Source of the DNA: Roseovarius gahaiensis
GTDB lineage: Bacteria; Pseudomonadota; Alphaproteobacteria; Rhodobacterales; Rhodobacteraceae
Assembly (NCBI RefSeq): GCF_011601345.1
Contig: NZ_JAAORB010000003.1
Location: 62,001-126,000 of the forward strand
DNA: 64,000 nucleotides
Reading direction: 5' to 3'
The notes under the pieces were generated by a model. That model searched no databases. It was not told the DNA's origin and saw only the letters and a list, made by a program, of their open reading frames with translations. How positions within the stretch are numbered: position 1 is the stretch's first letter; each line of letters starts with the position of its first letter. The translations under genes were made by a program, and so were the position numbers. This document shows, one piece after another, positions 60,871 through 64,000 of the stretch.

Positions 60871-61812
60871 ATGACCCGAGCATTCGTTTTCCCCGGACAG
60901 GGCGCGCAAACCATCGGTATGGGCCGGGCCTTGGCCGAGGCATATCCAGCGGCGCAGGCCGTGTTCGATGAGGTGGACGCGGCCTTGGGCGAAAAGTTGA
61001 GCGCCCTGATCTGGGAGGGGGAACAAGACGCGCTGACCCTGACCCATAACGCGCAGCCCGCGCTGATGGCCACGTCGCTGGCCGCGATGCGCGCGCTTGA
61101 GGCCGAAGGCGTCGGGATCGAGGCCGCGTCGATGGCGGCGGGCCATTCCTTGGGTGAGTATTCGGCCCTTGCGGCCGCAGGCGCGTTGAGTGTCAGCGAT
61201 TGCGCGCAGCTTTTGCGCACGCGCGGCGCGGCGATGCAAAAGGCCGTGCCGGTGGGCGAGGGGGCAATGGCCGCCATTCTGGGCCTTGATCTGGACGCCG
61301 TGCGCGCGGTGGCCGAGGCCGCAGCGCAGGGTGAGATCTGTCAGGCTGCCAATGACAATGATCCCGCGCAGGTCGTGGTTTCGGGCCACAAGGCCGCCGT
61401 CGAACGCGCGGTCGAGATCGCCAAGGAAAAAGGCGCCAAGCGCGCGATGCTGCTGCCGGTCAGCGCGCCTTTTCATTGTGCCCTGATGCAGCCCGCCGCC
61501 GATGCGATGGCCGAAGCCCTGAGCGCCGTCACCATCAACGCCCCGAAGGTGCCCGTGGTGGCCAATGTGCGGGCCGAGGCGGTGAGTGACCCGGATGAAA
61601 TTCGTGCCTTGTTGGTCGAGCAGGTCACCGGTGCGGTCCGGTGGCGCGAGGGCGTGCAGTATATGGCCGCGCAAGGCGTGACCGAGATTTGGGAAATCGG
61701 CGCGGGCAAAGCGCTAAGCGGCATGATCCGCCGGATCGAGCGCAGCATTGACACCCGTGCTGTCGGCAACCCTGATGATGTCAAAGCCGCTGCCGAAGCG
61801 ATGACCGCATAA
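60871..61812 (+). CDS. fabD: Malonyl-CoA:ACP transacylase
   Basis: This 313-residue enzyme loads malonyl groups on ACP for fatty acid synthesis. The opening is AFVFPGQGAQTIGMGRALAE. The nucleophile elbow GHSLG (residues 91-95, Ser93) lies in AAGHSLGEYSALAAAGA. The second catalytic His is in PFHCALMQPA. The ATG at 60871 follows AGAGACAGAC and replaces an upstream in-frame start with no conserved sequence. It lies 79 bases before fabG, and fabD-fabG-acpP is the classical order. Confidence 0.97.
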   Translation: MTRAFVFPGQGAQTIGMGRALAEAYPAAQAVFDEVDAALGEKLSALIWEGEQDALTLTHNAQPALMATSLAAMRALEAEGVGIEAASMAAGHSLGEYSALAAAGALSVSDCAQLLRTRGAAMQKAVPVGEGAMAAILGLDLDAVRAVAEAAAQGEICQAANDNDPAQVVVSGHKAAVERAVEIAKEKGAKRAMLLPVSAPFHCALMQPAADAMAEALSAVTINAPKVPVVANVRAEAVSDPDEIRALLVEQVTGAVRWREGVQYMAAQGVTEIWEIGAGKALSGMIRRIERSIDTRAVGNPDDVKAAAEAMTA

Positions 61813-61891
61813 GCCTGGGCCACACACCATTTGAAGTTTCGTGCCGCGTGTCATGCAACACACCGGGCACCAGAGTAAAAGGATACATATC

Positions 61892-62629
61892 ATGTTCGAT
61901 CTGACCGGAAAGACAGCCTTGATCACAGGCGCCTCGGGCGGCATTGGCGGCGGCATTGCCAAGGCGCTGCACGGCGCGGGGGCCACAGTTGGCCTAAGCG
62001 GCACGCGGGTTGAGCCGCTGGAGGCGCTGGCCAAAGAACTGGGCGAGCGGGCGCATATTCTGCCCTGCAACCTTGGCGATGCCGAGGCGGTCGAGGCCCT
62101 GCCAAAGCAGGCGATCGAGGCGATGGGCGGATTGGATATACTGGTCAACAACGCCGGGATCACCCGCGATCAGATTTTCATGCGCATGTCCGACGAGGAA
62201 TGGGCGCAGGTTCTGGATGTCAACCTGACCTCATCGATGCGGCTGTGTCGTGGCGTGATGCGCCCGATGATGAAGGCTCGTTGGGGGCGGATCATCAATA
62301 TCAGCTCGATTGTCGGGGCCACGGGCAACCCGGGGCAGGCCAATTATGCCGCGTCCAAGGCGGGGCTTGTGGGGATGACGAAATCCATCGCCTATGAAGT
62401 GGCCAGCCGGGGCATTACCGCCAATGCGGTTGCGCCGGGCTTTATCGCCACGGCGATGACCGACAAGCTGACCGATGATCAGAAAGACAAGATCAACGCG
62501 CAGATCCCGGCGGCCCGCATGGGCACCCCCGAGGAAATCGCGGCCGCGGTTCTTTACCTTGCCAGCCCGGAAGCAGGCTATGTGACGGGCACGACCCTGC
62601 ACGTGAATGGCGGCATGGCCATGATCTAA
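61892..62629 (+). CDS. fabG: 3-oxoacyl-ACP reductase
   Basis: This 245-residue SDR enzyme reduces 3-oxoacyl-ACP with NADPH. It has TGASGGIGGG near residue 11, NNAG in LVNNAGITRD, and the intact catalytic site INISSIVGATG plus YAASK (Tyr152, Lys156). The C-terminus ends LHVNGGMAMI. The ATG at 61892 follows AAAGGATACATATC. In contrast to the SDR at 34388, all catalytic residues are present. It is separated from acpP by about 450 bases with structured sequence. Confidence 0.97.
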   Translation: MFDLTGKTALITGASGGIGGGIAKALHGAGATVGLSGTRVEPLEALAKELGERAHILPCNLGDAEAVEALPKQAIEAMGGLDILVNNAGITRDQIFMRMSDEEWAQVLDVNLTSSMRLCRGVMRPMMKARWGRIINISSIVGATGNPGQANYAASKAGLVGMTKSIAYEVASRGITANAVAPGFIATAMTDKLTDDQKDKINAQIPAARMGTPEEIAAAVLYLASPEAGYVTGTTLHVNGGMAMI

Positions 62630-62661
62630 AGGCCATTGGCGTGGCAACGACAGTGGGAATC

Positions 62662-62710
62662 ACTTGCGACCGCGCTTTGCAGGCCAGCCTTCATTGGCCC
62701 GGTCGCAAGT
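62662..62710 (+). other. Hairpin behind fabG
   Basis: A perfect 11-bp stem (ACTTGCGACCG with CGGTCGCAAGT) encloses a second short stem (GGCCA/TGGCC). There is no T-run, so a classical terminator is unlikely. It may stabilise the fabDG mRNA end. Confidence 0.55.
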
Positions 62711-62891
62711 TGCAATATGTCAGGGCCATGCAATCCGGCCGGCGTGCGGTATTGATCCGTCGTGATGCAGAAAATGCCGGGTTTGTTTCGCAGCACCAGA
62801 GGTTTAACCGAAGGGCCGGGCTTGCAATCACCATGCAGCCGGGGTTGGGTTTTTGGGCCAAGTCACTGGCCAACAGGCTGGGCGAAAGGAT

Positions 62892-62919
62892 TTGCCAACG
62901 CCGCGCCATGTGCTATAGG
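62892..62919 (+). promoter_or_regulatory. Candidate acpP promoter
   Basis: TTGCCA (62892-62897) and TATAGG (62914-62919) are separated by 16 bases, a good alphaproteobacterial housekeeping match. This would give a leader of about 155 bases before acpP. Confidence 0.4.
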
Positions 62920-63079
62920 CGGCGCAGATCGTCCGGGGGATGACACCCGGAGCCCCCGGGCAACCTTCTGTGACGAAAAGATACAGCCGCCCCACGGGGC
63001 ACAACCAAGGCCGCGTCCCGCCGGGGGCAAGGGCACCAAATCGGGTCGGCAGACCCCGAAGTAAATGAGGATTATGACC

Positions 63080-63313
63080 ATGAGCGATATCGCAGACCGC
63101 GTGAAGAAAATCGTTGTTGAGCACCTTGGTGTGGAAGAAGACAAGGTAGCCGAGAACGCTTCGTTCATCGACGATCTGGGCGCAGACAGCCTTGACACGG
63201 TCGAGCTGGTCATGGCCTTCGAAGAAGAATTCGGCATCGAAATCCCCGATGACGCAGCCGAAACCATCCAGACATTCGGCGACGCGGTGAAGTTCATCAA
63301 CGAAGCGTCCTAA
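63080..63313 (+). CDS. acpP: Acyl carrier protein
   Basis: This 77-residue acidic ACP carries acyl chains on the 4'-phosphopantetheine attached to Ser37 in [12 protein letters not shown]. It begins [20 protein letters not shown] and ends [13 protein letters not shown]. Of three clustered ATGs (63065, 63074, 63080) the last is best: GAGGA lies 8 bases before it and the N-terminus is the family one. It is also the acyl donor carrier expected for the LuxI enzyme. A strong terminator follows. Confidence 0.98.
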   Translation: MSDIADRVKKIVVEHLGVEEDKVAENASFIDDLGADSLDTVELVMAFEEEFGIEIPDDAAETIQTFGDAVKFINEAS

Positions 63314-63344
63314 GCCGCTACCTTATCCTTTTCGGATGAGAACA

Positions 63345-63374
63345 AGGCCCCTGCCATAACGGCAGGGGCCTTTT
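63345..63374 (+). terminator. Terminator of acpP
   Basis: The hairpin AAGGCCCCTGCC...GGCAGGGGCC is followed by TTTT, about 30 bases after acpP. Confidence 0.85.
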
Positions 63375-63444
63375 GCGTTGGGCGGCGCGAACAGACCCTA
63401 TCATGCCGATTTGAAAACACCGTCACAGGCAAGGGAGGTGCACA

Positions 63445-64000
63445 GTGGCAACGGGTCCGGCCGTGCCGGGCGCGTCATATGCAACGAAAGGTCCAACTGT
63501 CATGATCATCTACCCGACCCTTGAACTGATGAATGGCAAATGCGTGTCGCTGACGCGTGGCCGACTGGATGCGCCGGTGATCTGGCATGTGGACCCCGTC
63601 GAAACCGCCCGCAGTTTCGCGGCAGCGGGGGCCGATTGGATGCATATCACCGATATCGACGCGCTGCGTGGCGAGGGCGACAATGACGCCTTGATCGAAG
63701 AGATCATCCGCGCGGTGGGTATCCCGGTGCAATTGGGCGGCGGTTTCCGCTCGCGCGAGAGGGTGGCCCAATGGATTGATCGCGGCGCCGGGCGTATCGT
63801 GATCGGAACGATGGCGGCACATGATCCCGACCTTCTGCGGGAACTGGCGAAATTCCACCCTGATCAGATTGTTCTGGCCGTCGACATCCACGACGGGTCG
63901 GTGGTGACAGAAGGCTGGAAAATCCGCAGCGCGTTCCAGCCCGACAGCTTTGTTCAGGCGTTTGATGATGCGCCATTGGCCGGAATCATCGTCACCGATG
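63445..64000 (+). CDS. HisA-like TIM-barrel isomerase paralogue (partial)
   Basis: The reading frame runs off the window end; 185 residues are visible. It is homologous to phosphoribosylformimino-AICAR-P isomerase (HisA): MIIYPTLELMNGKCVSLTRG, ADWMHITDIDALRG, VQLGGGFRSRERV and VLAVDIHDGSVVTEGW. The first catalytic acid of HisA (Asp8 in PAIDL) is Glu here (PTLEL); the second Asp (VDIHDG) is kept. It may be a HisA/HisF-related protein with another substrate. GTG 63445 has a strong AAGGGAGG site 7 bases upstream and adds 19 residues; ATG 63502 would give the normal HisA start. It is not in a his operon: acpP precedes it. Confidence 0.8.
   Translation, partial: MATGPAVPGASYATKGPTVMIIYPTLELMNGKCVSLTRGRLDAPVIWHVDPVETARSFAAAGADWMHITDIDALRGEGDNDALIEEIIRAVGIPVQLGGGFRSRERVAQWIDRGAGRIVIGTMAAHDPDLLRELAKFHPDQIVLAVDIHDGSVVTEGWKIRSAFQPDSFVQAFDDAPLAGIIVTD

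Larger units (their letters stand above)
62630..63079. other. Long structured spacer between fabG and acpP
   Basis: These 450 bases lack a convincing gene. They contain an 11-bp stem hairpin soon after fabG (62662-62710), a probable acpP promoter near 62892 and a leader with two competing GC-rich stems (62933-62959). Confidence 0.6.

Noticed and set aside
62641-62943. A 100-residue frame between fabG and acpP
   Set aside because: Arg/Gln-rich without family resemblance; it runs through the hairpin and the acpP promoter.

Overview
The window is a GC-rich chromosomal stretch of an alphaproteobacterium, most likely a marine member of the Rhodobacterales (Roseobacter group). The evidence is the set of family-level calls made from the translated genes: sarcosine oxidase soxAG, an Atm1-type exporter, a YfgM-BamB-Der cluster, ccmABCDG, a split Co-type nitrile hydratase-like operon, the small secreted peptide beside purB, aerobic hemF, a LuxR/LuxI pair and a cytochrome b561-YceI fusion. 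No phage, transposase, integrase, rRNA operon or CRISPR array was seen. Nearly all genes look intact; only the first (soxA) and last (HisA-like) are cut by the window edges.

Layout. 1-5.7 kb: end of the sarcosine oxidase operon, Fe superoxide dismutase, a host-attachment-family protein, RarD, a LOG-family hydrolase and a LysM protein. 5.8-13 kb: Atm1-type ABC exporter, then a minus-strand RND efflux pump (adaptor plus an unusually long permease). 13.3-17 kb: YfgM-like, BamB and Der. 17-20.2 kb: TspO-like protein, fatty acid desaturase, SerS. 20.3-21.7 kb: pentapeptide-repeat membrane protein with AT-richer DNA. 21.9-28.7 kb: YajC, a fused SecDF, a TauE/SafE permease, an Mth938-domain protein and the cytochrome c maturation operon ccmABCDG. 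29-36 kb: aconitase, a DUF1223 protein, ClpS, an RsmC-like methyltransferase, an odd SDR and HemF. 36-40 kb: LpxL-like acyltransferase, a three-gene nitrile hydratase/thiocyanate hydrolase-like operon, CIA30 and a lone FliG. 40-50 kb: PurB with its tiny neighbour, DUF6314, a HODM-like haem protein, two look-alike orphan membrane proteins flanking a lytic transglycosylase, GlnA-GlnB, the Nnr repair enzyme and a Hint-domain protein. 50-54 kb: tRNA-Leu followed by four 36-bp tandem repeats, a second pentapeptide-repeat protein and trigger factor. 54-56 kb: LuxI/LuxR quorum sensing with a small gene behind luxI. 56-57.4 kb: rpsF-rpsR-rplI. 57.6-64 kb: YceI, a palindromic repeat element, cytochrome b561-YceI, fabD-fabG-acpP and an atypical HisA-like protein.

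The functional themes are one-carbon/methylamine use (sarcosine oxidase, HODM-like protein), envelope and protein export (SecDF-YajC, BamB, YfgM, LpxL, LysM, lytic transglycosylase, RND and ABC exporters), haem and cytochrome biogenesis (HemF, Ccm), nitrogen control (GlnB-GlnA), fatty acid synthesis and quorum sensing. No gene cluster stands out as a wholly new system. The best leads are the split three-subunit nitrile hydratase-like operon, the LuxI-linked small protein, the 59-kb palindromic element bracketed by a 17-bp direct repeat, the 36-bp tandem array behind tRNA-Leu, an SDR without its catalytic lysine, and the ATTGCAC cluster between acnA and the DUF1223 gene.
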